This document shows positions 8,904 to 18,685 of a DNA stretch of 61,243 nucleotides, one piece after another. Each line of letters begins with the position of its first letter. Positions within the stretch are counted from its first letter, which is position 1. The stretch spans positions 1 through 61,243 of the forward strand of contig CALVWX010000009.1 of assembly GCA_944368215.1 (NCBI GenBank), in the 5' to 3' direction. The translations under genes and the position numbers were made by a program. The notes below the pieces were generated by a model. It did no database searches and was not told where the DNA came from. It saw nothing but the letters and a program-made list of their open reading frames with translations. Source of the DNA: an uncultured Clostridia bacterium. Lineage in GTDB: Bacteria; Bacillota; Clostridia; Christensenellales; Borkfalkiaceae.

Positions 8904-10331
8904 ATGAACGAAAATTTCAAAAAATTCAAAAATAAAATAATACGCCATGCAATAATCGAAAGCGTAATTGCGGGAGTGGCGTCCGGGCTTTTAGTCGTCG
9001 CCGTATTGCTCTTTGCGTTTACGTTCATCGGTACAGACTTGGCCGTGTGGATTTACGTCGTGGCGGGAGTTGCCGTTGCCGCTGTTGTCGGCGGCGTTGT
9101 TTTTCTCATTCTGCGCCCCACCGACAAAAAGATTGCCCGCAGGCTGGATAAAGATCTTGCTTTTAACGAAAAAGTGCAGACCATGGTCGCATACAGCCGG
9201 TCACAGGATAGTCTTGCCGGCATTCAGCGCCATGACACGGCTGCCCGCCTCGCAGCTGCTGGCACTTCAAAGATAAAATTCAGAAGAACGTGGCAGTGCG
9301 CCGTCGCCTCCGTCCTCGCAGCGGGTGTCTTTGCCGGTGCAATCGTTTATTCCGTATTAAATGTAAAGGAACCTACATATGCCGATTTCACCGACTGGCA
9401 GGTTCTTGCTCTCCGCAATCTCATTGAAAGCGTCGAAAGCAATGCCCGCTTCGACGACGAGTGCAAGCAGTCCATAGTCGGCGAACTCAACCCTATTCTC
9501 GACGCCATTTACGACGAAGAGACGGATACGACCATCACGCTCGAGGAGAGCCAGATGCTCTCGCTCGTAACGGGAGCCATGGTCAATATCGACGCCGCAG
9601 TCGAAAATATGATAACCGCGGAGGAATTCGGCCTGGCTTTCAATCAGGCAGTCTCCGATACGTCGCTCATGGACATGGGTATTCACGTTGCGGCGCTCAA
9701 CACAAATACCGTCCGTACGGAATTCAGCAATATAAAATACAGGCTGGATGACAGTTCGGCTTCCGCCGCGTCCCAGTCTATAAAAGACATAGCCGCTGCA
9801 GTAGATTCAGCCCTTGCAACCGTCGGCGCAAGCACCGACGCAGGACTTTATGCCTCGTTCGCCGCATTTTCGGCCGGCATATCCGCCGTTGCGGACTCGT
9901 CCGACGAAATCGATGAAATTCAGTCGGCATACAGTGACGCGATAGACGCCGCGTCCATCGCAGTCAGCGCCGAGGTAGGCGTTCAGGCGAGCGTAAGGGA
10001 GAGCGGCAGGGAAGTTATATACCGCCTTCAGGAAATTTTTGAAATTTCCGATGAAAACATGCCTGAACTTCACGCCGCCGTTGAAGACGTCGTCTCCGAC
10101 AGCGGCTCGGGCGACGATAACAAGGGCGACGACGGCGGCGCAGGCAGGGGCGAAGTAGATTTTGCCGGCGATTCCACCATATACTGGCACAACGAGGGCC
10201 GCTACTGCGAATACGGCGAAGCCCTGACGGCATATTATGCCATCTACAGCTCGATTATGGACAGTCTCGGTCAGGAATATAACGACTTCCTGACGGCTTA
10301 TTTCAACGGCCTCACCGAGGGCGGAAACTGA
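8904..10331 (+). CDS. Membrane protein of the MoxR operon, function unknown
   Basis: The chosen start (ATG 8904) has GGGAGAG at good spacing; an in-frame ATG at 8877 is weaker. The product is about 475 aa. A basic N-terminus is followed by two TM helices (about residues 14-45 and 50-70), a third at about 140-160, and then a long soluble part rich in Ala, Asp and Glu with predicted helices. A Gly/Asp linker (SGSGDDNKGDDGGAGRG) precedes the last ~50 residues. MoxR/VWA operons often start with such a membrane partner, but I cannot name the family. Translation of moxR begins 70 nt downstream. Confidence 0.72.
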   Translation: MNENFKKFKNKIIRHAIIESVIAGVASGLLVVAVLLFAFTFIGTDLAVWIYVVAGVAVAAVVGGVVFLILRPTDKKIARRLDKDLAFNEKVQTMVAYSRSQDSLAGIQRHDTAARLAAAGTSKIKFRRTWQCAVASVLAAGVFAGAIVYSVLNVKEPTYADFTDWQVLALRNLIESVESNARFDDECKQSIVGELNPILDAIYDEETDTTITLEESQMLSLVTGAMVNIDAAVENMITAEEFGLAFNQAVSDTSLMDMGIHVAALNTNTVRTEFSNIKYRLDDSSASAASQSIKDIAAAVDSALATVGASTDAGLYASFAAFSAGISAVADSSDEIDEIQSAYSDAIDAASIAVSAEVGVQASVRESGREVIYRLQEIFEISDENMPELHAAVEDVVSDSGSGDDNKGDDGGAGRGEVDFAGDSTIYWHNEGRYCEYGEALTAYYAIYSSIMDSLGQEYNDFLTAYFNGLTEGGN

Positions 10332-10401
10332 TATATAAAAAGTTACCATGCGGCCAGACCGCTGTAAATATTCAAAGCAAATAAATATAAAGGAAAACAT
10401 C

Positions 10402-11391
10402 ATGGAAGATTTGGAAAAAGTTCAGAATTTCAGCCGCGCCATCTCCGACATAAAGACGGAGATACGCAAGGACGTCGTCGGTCAGGAGGACATAGTCGAT
10501 AACGTAATCACCGCAATAATCGCGGGCGGCAACGTGCTTCTGGAAGGCGTTCCCGGCGTAGGCAAAACAAGGCTCGTGCGCTCTTTCTCAAAGGCGCTTT
10601 CGCTGCCTTTCTCGCGCATCCAGTTCACGCCCGACCTTATGCCTTCGGACGTAACCGGCACCAACGTAATTGAAAAGGATGCAAACGGCAAAATGAAGAC
10701 GGTTTTCCGCCGCGGCCCCATATTTGCCAACCTCATTTTAGCCGATGAAATCAACCGCGCAACGCCCAAAACGCAGTCGGCCATGCTCGAGGTCATGCAG
10801 GAACACAACGTCACCGTCGGCGACACAACCTACCCCATGAGCGAACCCTTCTTTGTGCTCGCAACCGAAAACCCCATCGAGCAGGACGGTACATATCCCC
10901 TTCCCGAAGCGCAGATGGACCGTTTCATGTTCAAGCTCATAATGCAATTCCCTTCGGTTGAAGAGCTTGCAGACATAGTCAACATGACTCAGATTACCTT
11001 GGCAGAGAACGCTACCGCCGTAGTCGACGGTCAGACTATTCTCGAAATGAGGGAACTTGCAAAGCGCGTGCCCATCATCGATGAAGTGCTCTCTTATGCC
11101 ATGAATCTCGTAGCCAACACCCATCCCGAAGTTGAAAGCTCGCCCGAGGTTGCAAAAAAATATATCCGCTACGGCGCTTCTCCCCGCGCGGCGCAGAACC
11201 TCATCACGTGCGCCAAAGTGCGCGCGCTCATGAACGGCAACTACAACGTATCGTATGAAGACATCGATTCGCTCGCATACCCCGTTCTCCGCCACAGAAT
11301 CAAAATCAACTACAACGCCGTAAACGATCATCTTTCAATCGACGACGTAATCGGGCTCTTACTCAAACAGACAAAGAAAACTTCCAAATAA
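10402..11391 (+). CDS. MoxR-family AAA+ ATPase
   Basis: Cytoplasmic AAA+ ATPase thought to act as a chaperone on VWA-domain partners. Walker A is GVPGVGKTR, Walker B is LILADEINRATPK, and sensor 1 is ATENPIEQDGTYPLPEAQMDRF. All three are typical of the MoxR/RavA group. The C-terminal lid holds YGASPRAAQNL (sensor 2 Arg). The start at 10402 has AAAGGAAAA upstream and gives 329 aa, the usual length; an in-frame ATG at 10348 would add 18 residues without family similarity. It is followed 2 nt later by the DUF58 gene and then the VWA genes, the classic MoxR-DUF58-BatA order. Confidence 0.93.
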   Translation: MEDLEKVQNFSRAISDIKTEIRKDVVGQEDIVDNVITAIIAGGNVLLEGVPGVGKTRLVRSFSKALSLPFSRIQFTPDLMPSDVTGTNVIEKDANGKMKTVFRRGPIFANLILADEINRATPKTQSAMLEVMQEHNVTVGDTTYPMSEPFFVLATENPIEQDGTYPLPEAQMDRFMFKLIMQFPSVEELADIVNMTQITLAENATAVVDGQTILEMRELAKRVPIIDEVLSYAMNLVANTHPEVESSPEVAKKYIRYGASPRAAQNLITCAKVRALMNGNYNVSYEDIDSLAYPVLRHRIKINYNAVNDHLSIDDVIGLLLKQTKKTSK

Positions 11392-11393
11392 TA

Positions 11394-12278
11394 ATGGCTA
11401 AATTTGTTATAAACGAAGAGTTCCTGCAGCAGGTCGAAACGCTGCAGGTTCTCATCAAAAACAACATTGCCGGCCAGTTCGGCGGCAATCATCAGACGAG
11501 GAATTTCGGTTCATCCTGCGAATTTGCCGACCACCGCGACTATATTGCGGGCGACGATATAACCAAGATAGACTGGAACGCTTACGCGCGCTTCGAAAAG
11601 CTGTATTTAAAGCTGTATCTCGATGAAAGGCAGATGCATACACGCATTTATATCGACGCCAGCCGTTCCATGGATTACGGCAAGGGCAACAAGGCCGAAC
11701 AGGCCCTTCGCATTGCCGCGCTCATCGCTTACATATCAGTCTGCGAAATGGACAAAGTTTCAATTTACGCCATTCACGGCAAGAGTGTGGAGGAGGTCAT
11801 AACCGCAGTCCACGGCAAGGATATGTACCTCGAGGAAATAGGCAAGCTCAACGACATCGTTTTCGACGGCGAAAGCAGCATAAGCGACGCCATCATACCC
11901 ACAACCGTCGGGTACGGCGACGGACTTTCGGTCATAGTTTCAGATTTCCTCACAGACAGCAATTATGAAGATGCAATCGATTACCTGTGCGGCAAGCGCA
12001 GGGATGTTTTTTGCGTGCAGGTTCTTACAAGGGACGAGCTCAACCCCAAAATACGCGGCAAGTCCCATCTTTTCGACAGTGAAAATATTCAGAAGACCTA
12101 CCGCCGCAACATCGACAGGCAGATAATTGAAGCCTACCGCAGGGCAGTGGAATACGTCACTTCGCGCATACGCAACTATTGCGAGGCCCGCGGAGCAAAT
12201 TATATACTCGCAACGGCTGAACAGTCCGTCGGCGAAATTTTCCTCGGCCGCATGTTCGACATGGGGGTAGTAAAGTAA
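11394..12278 (+). CDS. DUF58 domain protein (VWA-like partner of MoxR)
   Basis: 294-aa soluble protein. The DUF58 core reads RDYIAGDDITKIDWNAYAR, followed by a VWA-like fold whose first strand carries IDASRSMDYG, so the DxSxS metal-binding pattern is kept (D-A-S-R-S). The C-terminal part predicts alternating strands and helices (LSVIVSDFLTDSNYEDAIDYL). DUF58 proteins are almost always encoded beside MoxR ATPases and are presumed substrates. The gene begins 2 nt after moxR stops and overlaps the next gene by one base (TAATG), so the three are translationally coupled. Confidence 0.9.
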   Translation: MAKFVINEEFLQQVETLQVLIKNNIAGQFGGNHQTRNFGSSCEFADHRDYIAGDDITKIDWNAYARFEKLYLKLYLDERQMHTRIYIDASRSMDYGKGNKAEQALRIAALIAYISVCEMDKVSIYAIHGKSVEEVITAVHGKDMYLEEIGKLNDIVFDGESSISDAIIPTTVGYGDGLSVIVSDFLTDSNYEDAIDYLCGKRRDVFCVQVLTRDELNPKIRGKSHLFDSENIQKTYRRNIDRQIIEAYRRAVEYVTSRIRNYCEARGANYILATAEQSVGEIFLGRMFDMGVVK

Positions 12279-14173
12279 TGAATTTTTTGTATCCTCTCGG
12301 ATTGCTCGGCCTTATCGGCATACCAATTCTCATCATTATATATATAATAAAGAATAAGTATACCGAACAGACCGTTTCGTCCACATATATCTGGACGCTC
12401 TCCGAAAGATTTTTAAAAAGAAAAAATCCTATAAATAAAATAGCCGGCATTATCAGTCTTATTCTGCAGATTCTCGCCGTGCTCTTTCTTTCGTTCGGAA
12501 TCGCGCATCCCGTGTTCACGGTTCCGGGCATGGCTAACAAGTACTGCATAGTGCTCGATTGCTCGGGCAGCATGCGCACTGAACAGGGTTCGTCCACGCG
12601 CTTCGACCACGCAAAGGATGAAATACGCAACCTCGTCAACGGCGCCACGGACGGCAGCGCTTTCACGCTCGTATGTGCCGGCGACGCCACGACCGTCTAC
12701 GAAGAAACTACCGATAAAAAGCGCGTGCTCTCCATGCTCGACCAGACCGAGGCGGGTTACGCCGGCGCGTCTCTCGACAGTGCTCTTTCCATGGCGCAGG
12801 AAATTTTCGATGCCGATACTTCGACTCTGACCTATCTTTATACCGATAAAAATTACGAAAATCACCAGAACGTCGAAGTTGTAAACCTTTCGAACGGCGA
12901 GCAGAACTATGCTCTCAGCGAGGTCACATACACCATGGACGGCGGCCTCGAAGTCAGCGGCACCGTCACTTCGTACGAAAGCGACGCCACGCTCACGCTC
13001 AATCTTTCCGTAGTTTCGGGCGAACAGACTTACACCGAACAGCTTACGGTTGAGACCGGCAGTCAGGGCACGACGTTTACGTTCGACACGCAATATTCAT
13101 CGTTCGACGTCTTATCCGTATCGATCGCGCAGGAAGACGCCCAGCCCCTCGACAACACTGTAGTGGTGTACAGCGCGGCAGCGGAAAATTCCTACAGCGT
13201 GCTCATCGTCAGCGATAATCCTTTCTTTCTTCAGATGATGTTCAACAGCACTGGCAACGCCGTGTTTGAAACTATTTCGACGGAAGATTACACGCTTGAG
13301 TACGGCACGGATACGGGCGCGCCCTCATACCCCAGCGGTTACGGACTGTACGTTTACGATTCGTTTAACCCCCAGGTATTGCCCCGCGACGGCTCCATCT
13401 GGCTCTTCGGACTTGACAGCAACCTTCCCGACGCAAACTTCAGCGTTCAGACCGAGGTCGAGCTTGAAAGCTCGGTAAGTCTTGAATTTTCCACTTCCAC
13501 GTCCTCAACCGTTACGGCCCTTTTAAATGGTGTCATAAGGGGACAGGAAGGTGCGGCGGGCGATACTAATATACATGTTTATAAGTATATAAAGTGCAGC
13601 CCTTACCGCAACTATACTTCGCTCGCAACCTGTCAGGGCTCTCCCGTAATATTCACCACGCAGAGCGCTTACGGCAACCGTGAAGTTGTTTTTGCGACTA
13701 CTTTTACAGATTCTGATATGTCCGTCACGCCCAATTTCCTCGTGCTTTTCCTAAACCTTCTCGAATATTCTTTCCCCTCGGTAGTGGAAAATCCTCTGTA
13801 TAATTGCGGCGATACGGCAACGGTCAACGTGGTCGGTTCGGTCGAAAGTATAAGGGTGGACAGCCCCGGCTCCGAAACAACCTATCTCGACACCTCAGGC
13901 GTCGAAGCCAAGTTCCTTCTCGACGAAGTGGGCACATATACAATTACTGTCGAAACGGCGGGCACGCAGCGCGTTTACCGCTTATATTCGGCTTTTCCTC
14001 AGGAAGAAAGCGTCGTCACCGCAACCGAGTACGCATTCTCCCTCTCAGGCGAACAAAGTTACGACGGATACGACGGCACTTACGACGCCCTCATAATTCT
14101 GTTCTCGTTGCTCGCTGTCGTATTTATTGCAGATTGGGTGGTATACTGTTATGAACAATATCAGCTTCGATAA
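12278..14173 (+). CDS. BatA-like membrane protein with a VWA domain
   Basis: 631 aa. Two N-terminal TM helices (about 4-24 and 55-78) carry the aerotolerance/BatA N-terminal signature FLYPLGLLGLIGIPILIIIY. A VWA domain follows with an intact MIDAS start, DCSGSM (DxSxS). The rest (about 200-600) is extracytoplasmic beta-rich sequence, and one C-terminal TM helix (about 605-625) ends the protein. It is probably displayed outside the membrane and remodelled by MoxR. The gene overlaps the DUF58 gene by 1 nt and the next VWA gene by 23 nt. Confidence 0.87.
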   Translation: MNFLYPLGLLGLIGIPILIIIYIIKNKYTEQTVSSTYIWTLSERFLKRKNPINKIAGIISLILQILAVLFLSFGIAHPVFTVPGMANKYCIVLDCSGSMRTEQGSSTRFDHAKDEIRNLVNGATDGSAFTLVCAGDATTVYEETTDKKRVLSMLDQTEAGYAGASLDSALSMAQEIFDADTSTLTYLYTDKNYENHQNVEVVNLSNGEQNYALSEVTYTMDGGLEVSGTVTSYESDATLTLNLSVVSGEQTYTEQLTVETGSQGTTFTFDTQYSSFDVLSVSIAQEDAQPLDNTVVVYSAAAENSYSVLIVSDNPFFLQMMFNSTGNAVFETISTEDYTLEYGTDTGAPSYPSGYGLYVYDSFNPQVLPRDGSIWLFGLDSNLPDANFSVQTEVELESSVSLEFSTSTSSTVTALLNGVIRGQEGAAGDTNIHVYKYIKCSPYRNYTSLATCQGSPVIFTTQSAYGNREVVFATTFTDSDMSVTPNFLVLFLNLLEYSFPSVVENPLYNCGDTATVNVVGSVESIRVDSPGSETTYLDTSGVEAKFLLDEVGTYTITVETAGTQRVYRLYSAFPQEESVVTATEYAFSLSGEQSYDGYDGTYDALIILFSLLAVVFIADWVVYCYEQYQLR

Positions 14174-16850
14174 TGTATATTTGCTGTTTCTGATAATACC
14201 ACTCGTCGCATTGACGGCGGTGCCATTCGCTCTCGCCATCCGCAGGGAAAACGTCAACGGACACAACGTGGCGTCCTTAGTAATACACATACTTATAGCA
14301 GTTCTGGTAAGCTTTGCAATCGCCGGCACTATGGTGACGACAGTCATAACCGAAACCGAAGTATATGTAGTTGCCGATGTCTCATATTCGGCTAACCGAA
14401 ATCTCGACACGGTCGACAGTTATATTCAGAACGTCCGCTCGTCTCTCCCCGCCAACTCGCGGATGGGAGTGGTGGCATTCGGTAAAGATTACGAGCTTCT
14501 TTCCGACCTCGGAGAAGACCTTGTCAGCGTAAGGCAGGCCGACGTCGACGACAGCGCAACCGACATTTCAGGCGCTCTCTCGTATACGTCGGGGCTCTTC
14601 CACGACGGCGTAATCAAGCGCATAGTGCTTATAACCGACGGCAGGGAAACCGATCCCAACGCTTTTTCAACCCTCATGGGAACGGTTAATTCGCTTTACG
14701 ACAATAATATTTATGTCGATGCTATTTATCTCAACGACAATATCCCCGCCGACACCCCCGAAGTTCAGGTTTCGTCTGTAGATTTCAATCAATCGGCTTT
14801 CATGGGAAGGGCGTCTGATGTCGATGTTATCGTGCGCTCTGGCAGCACGCGCAACGTAACGATTACCTTCTCTGTTTGCGAAGAAGGCAGCGACCAGAGC
14901 CGCGTCATTCAACGGCTCGCTCCCACGCTTACTACAGGAGACAACGTGTTCACGTTCGAGCTCGATACTTCCGCCCCCGGCACGTTCAATTATACCGTGG
15001 ACGTGGCGTACGACGGAAGCGAGGATGTCAATACATTGAACGACAGCTACACCTTCACGCAGACTGTAACCGAAAAAATGAAGGTCTGCCTCGTCATTCC
15101 CTCGGGTACATACCGCGACGAAAGCAATCTTCTCGAAGAACTCTATGGCGAAGATGCCGAAGTAGAAACATACCTCGCTGCAAGAAACGATGTTCCCGTA
15201 ATAGTGGAAGACCTCTGTCAGTACGACCAGATAGTTCTCTCTAATACAGACCTCACGGTATTCAGCAACTATGAATCGTTAATCGACGCGCTCAATATCG
15301 TCGTGTCTCTCTATGGCAAAAGTCTCATAACACTCGGCGACATGGCTATTCAGAGCAAGGAAGACGATTCTCTCACCGACCTTCAGGACATGCTGCCCGT
15401 AAACTTCGGAAACAACAGTCTCGAAAGCAAGCACATTATCTTCGTGCTCGATAACTCTTTCAGCATGACTGATTCGGGCTATCTGACGGCGGCAAAAAAT
15501 GCCATAACCAAAATAGTCGATAACTTTGTCAGCGCCGAAAGCGCAATTTCGCTCGTCAACTTCTATGGCGATGCCTCGTTCATGAACTGGCCAAACCTCG
15601 GCGAACAGAACTATAATTCCTTCATGGCCAGACTTGAAAATATCGAAGGCCAGCAGGGCACCGATATCGGCCTCGGCCTTGAAGTCGCCATGAATAACTG
15701 CGTAGGCATTTATCCCGATAAAAACAGCGAAATTTTCCTGATAAGCGACGGCGTAAGCTTCGGCGGCTCGACGACAGATCCCCGCGCCCTTGCAGAGGAA
15801 ATGTACAACAGCGGCGTCGTCACGTCGTGCATCTATGTCGGCCCCTCCGACGATTACGCCGAACGTCCCGGCATTGATATAATGGAATCGGTGGCCTCTG
15901 CTGGCCGCGGCGGCGACGACAGCGTTATTACAAATTTTTATGAAATAACAAGCGGCGACGAAGTCGACGACGTAATAGTCGGACAAATGGGTCCCGTCAT
16001 CAACGAATCGGAAATCCACGGTCAGACTGCCGTAAACATTGAAATCGAAAACGATTCCGTCGTAGAAGACATATCGTCCGTTCCCGACGTGAGCGGCTAT
16101 TATTTCTCAAGGCTTAAAAACAGTGCCGTCAACGTGCTTACCATGCAGTACACAAGCACTCAGTCGGGAGTCTCTACCGATGTCCCCCTGTACTCATACT
16201 GGAATTACGGCAACGGGCGCGTGGCTTCGTTCACAAGCAGTCTGCACGACGGCTGGTTGGCCGACTGGACGGAGGAAAACGGCGGCCTTGAGCTCATACG
16301 CAACATATTGTTCACCAATACTCCTGAACAGCGCGTAGACCATCCGTTCATTTTCAACGCCGACTATACCGACGGTTACGCTTCGTTCGAGCTCATGCCT
16401 TATTATCTAACCGCCTCGGCGACGGCTACCATACAGATAACCTTCCCCGACGGGCAGACGGTACAGACAAACTCCATGGCGTTCGGTTCCGAACTCTATT
16501 CTTACGGCTTTGTCCCCGAACAGGTTGGCAGATATTCCATAGATGTGACTTATAGTGTTTCCGGCAGGGAGTTTACGGCTCATGCGTATCTTGCCGTTCC
16601 TTTCCTTTCAGAATACGATTCGTTCGCATATTACAGTGCAGCCACATTAAACCGTTTGCTCAGCGGAAGGGGAACTGTAAGCGAGGATGGAACTATCGAG
16701 TTGATAAATCCCGAAGACGAGTTGTCAACATACTCCGTAAGTCTTACAATGCCCCTTCTAATCGCTGCGGTCGCGCTGTTCGTCGTGGATATCGTCATCC
16801 GAAAACTTAAGTGGAACGACATAAAGAGCATATTTGTCAAAATCAAGTAA
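14151..16850 (+). CDS. Large membrane protein with two VWA domains
   Basis: About 899 aa from ATG 14151 (GGGTGG upstream); an in-frame ATG at 14127 would add 8 residues. N-terminal TM helices (about 8-30 and 42-62) precede a first VWA-like domain with DVSYS. A second VWA domain near residue 440 carries DNSFSM. Both keep the DxSxS pattern. The segment between has a glutamine-amidotransferase-like look (MKVCLVIPSG, then a second Rossmann-like part), as in large BatA/BatB-related proteins. A C-terminal TM helix (about 865-885) ends in a basic tail. It is the largest extracytoplasmic component of the operon. Its ligand is unknown. Confidence 0.82.
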   Translation: MNNISFDNVYLLFLIIPLVALTAVPFALAIRRENVNGHNVASLVIHILIAVLVSFAIAGTMVTTVITETEVYVVADVSYSANRNLDTVDSYIQNVRSSLPANSRMGVVAFGKDYELLSDLGEDLVSVRQADVDDSATDISGALSYTSGLFHDGVIKRIVLITDGRETDPNAFSTLMGTVNSLYDNNIYVDAIYLNDNIPADTPEVQVSSVDFNQSAFMGRASDVDVIVRSGSTRNVTITFSVCEEGSDQSRVIQRLAPTLTTGDNVFTFELDTSAPGTFNYTVDVAYDGSEDVNTLNDSYTFTQTVTEKMKVCLVIPSGTYRDESNLLEELYGEDAEVETYLAARNDVPVIVEDLCQYDQIVLSNTDLTVFSNYESLIDALNIVVSLYGKSLITLGDMAIQSKEDDSLTDLQDMLPVNFGNNSLESKHIIFVLDNSFSMTDSGYLTAAKNAITKIVDNFVSAESAISLVNFYGDASFMNWPNLGEQNYNSFMARLENIEGQQGTDIGLGLEVAMNNCVGIYPDKNSEIFLISDGVSFGGSTTDPRALAEEMYNSGVVTSCIYVGPSDDYAERPGIDIMESVASAGRGGDDSVITNFYEITSGDEVDDVIVGQMGPVINESEIHGQTAVNIEIENDSVVEDISSVPDVSGYYFSRLKNSAVNVLTMQYTSTQSGVSTDVPLYSYWNYGNGRVASFTSSLHDGWLADWTEENGGLELIRNILFTNTPEQRVDHPFIFNADYTDGYASFELMPYYLTASATATIQITFPDGQTVQTNSMAFGSELYSYGFVPEQVGRYSIDVTYSVSGREFTAHAYLAVPFLSEYDSFAYYSAATLNRLLSGRGTVSEDGTIELINPEDELSTYSVSLTMPLLIAAVALFVVDIVIRKLKWNDIKSIFVKIK

Positions 16851-16863
16851 CAGGACTTAGAAA

Positions 16864-18498
16864 ATGAAAATCAAAAAGTTTTTGTTCAGCTTAATAGTGT
16901 GCATATCGGCGTTTGCTTTCGCGTTTGCCGCGGCGGGGTGCGATATCGGCACCCGTTCTGACGCAACACAGACGCCGGGTTCGGGAGCGGGCAACGGAAA
17001 TAACAATCAGGGAGGAGGCGATACTCCTTCCGAGGACGACCCTTTCACCGTTACGCTTGTTACTACACGTCTGGACGCTGAAGGCAATGAGGTAAGCGAA
17101 GTGTTCCTTTATACCGACGGCCTTTCTGCGCAGTGGCGCTCTATGGAGACGGGCGCTTTGGTCACCGCAGAATTCGATTCAAACCACGTGGCTTCCACAA
17201 CCGGGCTTGACGGCGAATACAGCGTAACCATTGTCGGTCTCGACCCCGAAGAGTATACTTACGATACCAACAGCCAGACAAATATAGCTACCAATGCCAG
17301 CCGTGATGTTCAGATAGAAGTTCTCGAAGTAGGCACATATACCAAGAATTCCAGACAGAACGGCACAGAGTATAATCCTTACAGACTGAACAGCCCCGGC
17401 TATTACAGCGTTGTCATTGAAAACGCTTCGGATCAGATTTACTTCACGTTCAGTCCGTCGAGCAACGGCGTATATGTATTAACTTCATGGGTCAACGCCA
17501 ACGAAAATCTGGTAAATCCGATAGCCCGTCAGTACAGCGGTGAGTTTTTCTCGGGTAGTTACACCATTTATAACGGAATAACTGACGCCGAATATGCCCA
17601 TACGCAAAATTCTTTCACAAAAAATTTCATGTTCTCGTTTGAATTTGATGATTCGATGGTCGGCGGCGGTTATAAGTTCAGCATTTCAGCCGAACAGCGT
17701 TACGACGAATATCCGGTAACTATCAATTTTGCCATCGTCCGCGAAACTGATTATTCTTTCGATGAAATGGAAGTCGGCGTAGTTCTTCCGATGGAGGAGT
17801 TTGTAGATGCAAATACACTCCCCGGATACGGCGAACTCACCTATGTCTACAGCGTAGCCGAGGGTAATTCTGACTACAGAATATTCGACCAAAGCTTAGT
17901 CTATTACAATGAGGAAGACGGTTACTATTATGTCCGCAGCGACTCCGGCGAAGATAAAATTTTGTACGCATATATCAATTCGTTGAATCCCATCTTCGAA
18001 CGGATTAATCAGGACAGCGGCGACAGTCCTTCTGTGCCCCCCATTCAACCGATAAGCAGTTTTGATATAATGGGCGACACTCTGGCTATGTACGACGATG
18101 ATTTAGACATAAGGCTTGATTACCGTTTATTTGTGCGCGGCTTTGCGGATGCCGGTTCGCAGGGCAACGAGGGGGTATACGAAGCGTATACGGGCGATTT
18201 CTACTATACGAGCGTGGAAGTCAATTCAAGCGGCTACCCCGTAACTACAAGAAAGTTGTATGAAGGCTCTGTTTCGGAAGAACAATTCCATGGTTGGAGC
18301 GGATATTCATTGCATTGTAACCGCGACGGAATGTATCCCGTAACGGCCGAACTCAAGGATTTCTTCGATTTCTTATGCCGTACAAACACATATTTCTATG
18401 ACGGCAACGGCTATGAAAATACACCGGACCTTGATGGCTACACCTACGATGCATACGACGATTCCATGTGGCTGATGTTCTGCGCTTATTACACATGA
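16864..18498 (+). CDS. Lipoprotein closing the MoxR/VWA operon
   Basis: A signal sequence ends in the lipobox AAGC, with Cys26 the expected lipidation site. A flexible Gly/Asn/Gln linker follows (about residues 35-55) and then about 490 residues of acidic, Tyr-rich extracellular sequence of no family I know. The start has AGGA upstream, 13 nt after the two-VWA gene, so it is very likely in the same transcript. Its position suggests a surface partner or client of the VWA proteins; this is inference. A terminator-like hairpin follows at 18530. Confidence 0.75.
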   Translation: MKIKKFLFSLIVCISAFAFAFAAAGCDIGTRSDATQTPGSGAGNGNNNQGGGDTPSEDDPFTVTLVTTRLDAEGNEVSEVFLYTDGLSAQWRSMETGALVTAEFDSNHVASTTGLDGEYSVTIVGLDPEEYTYDTNSQTNIATNASRDVQIEVLEVGTYTKNSRQNGTEYNPYRLNSPGYYSVVIENASDQIYFTFSPSSNGVYVLTSWVNANENLVNPIARQYSGEFFSGSYTIYNGITDAEYAHTQNSFTKNFMFSFEFDDSMVGGGYKFSISAEQRYDEYPVTINFAIVRETDYSFDEMEVGVVLPMEEFVDANTLPGYGELTYVYSVAEGNSDYRIFDQSLVYYNEEDGYYYVRSDSGEDKILYAYINSLNPIFERINQDSGDSPSVPPIQPISSFDIMGDTLAMYDDDLDIRLDYRLFVRGFADAGSQGNEGVYEAYTGDFYYTSVEVNSSGYPVTTRKLYEGSVSEEQFHGWSGYSLHCNRDGMYPVTAELKDFFDFLCRTNTYFYDGNGYENTPDLDGYTYDAYDDSMWLMFCAYYT

Positions 18499-18529
18499 CC
18501 TAATGTCTCAGATTTATAACAGCACAAAT

Positions 18530-18558
18530 GCCCGTGCGGTCTGATTGACCGCGCGGGC
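18530..18558 (+). terminator. Terminator of the MoxR/VWA operon
   Basis: 12-bp GC-rich stem (18530-18541 with 18547-18558, one G-T pair), 5-nt loop, followed by ATCGTTTAATAA. Confidence 0.6.
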
Positions 18559-18617
18559 ATCGTTTAATAATCAGTTTTTCTCTGACGGGCAATGCTTGTC
18601 GCATTGCGTGCCTATGG

Positions 18618-18646
18618 TTGACAAATCGCCGCATTTAGAGTATATT
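18618..18646 (+). promoter_or_regulatory. Sigma-A promoter for the LOG-family gene
   Basis: TTGACA (18618-18623), 17 nt, TATATT (18641-18646). Consensus -35. Confidence 0.75.
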
Positions 18647-18685
18647 ATATATGTATCGCACAAAATAAAATAAGGAAATAATTAT

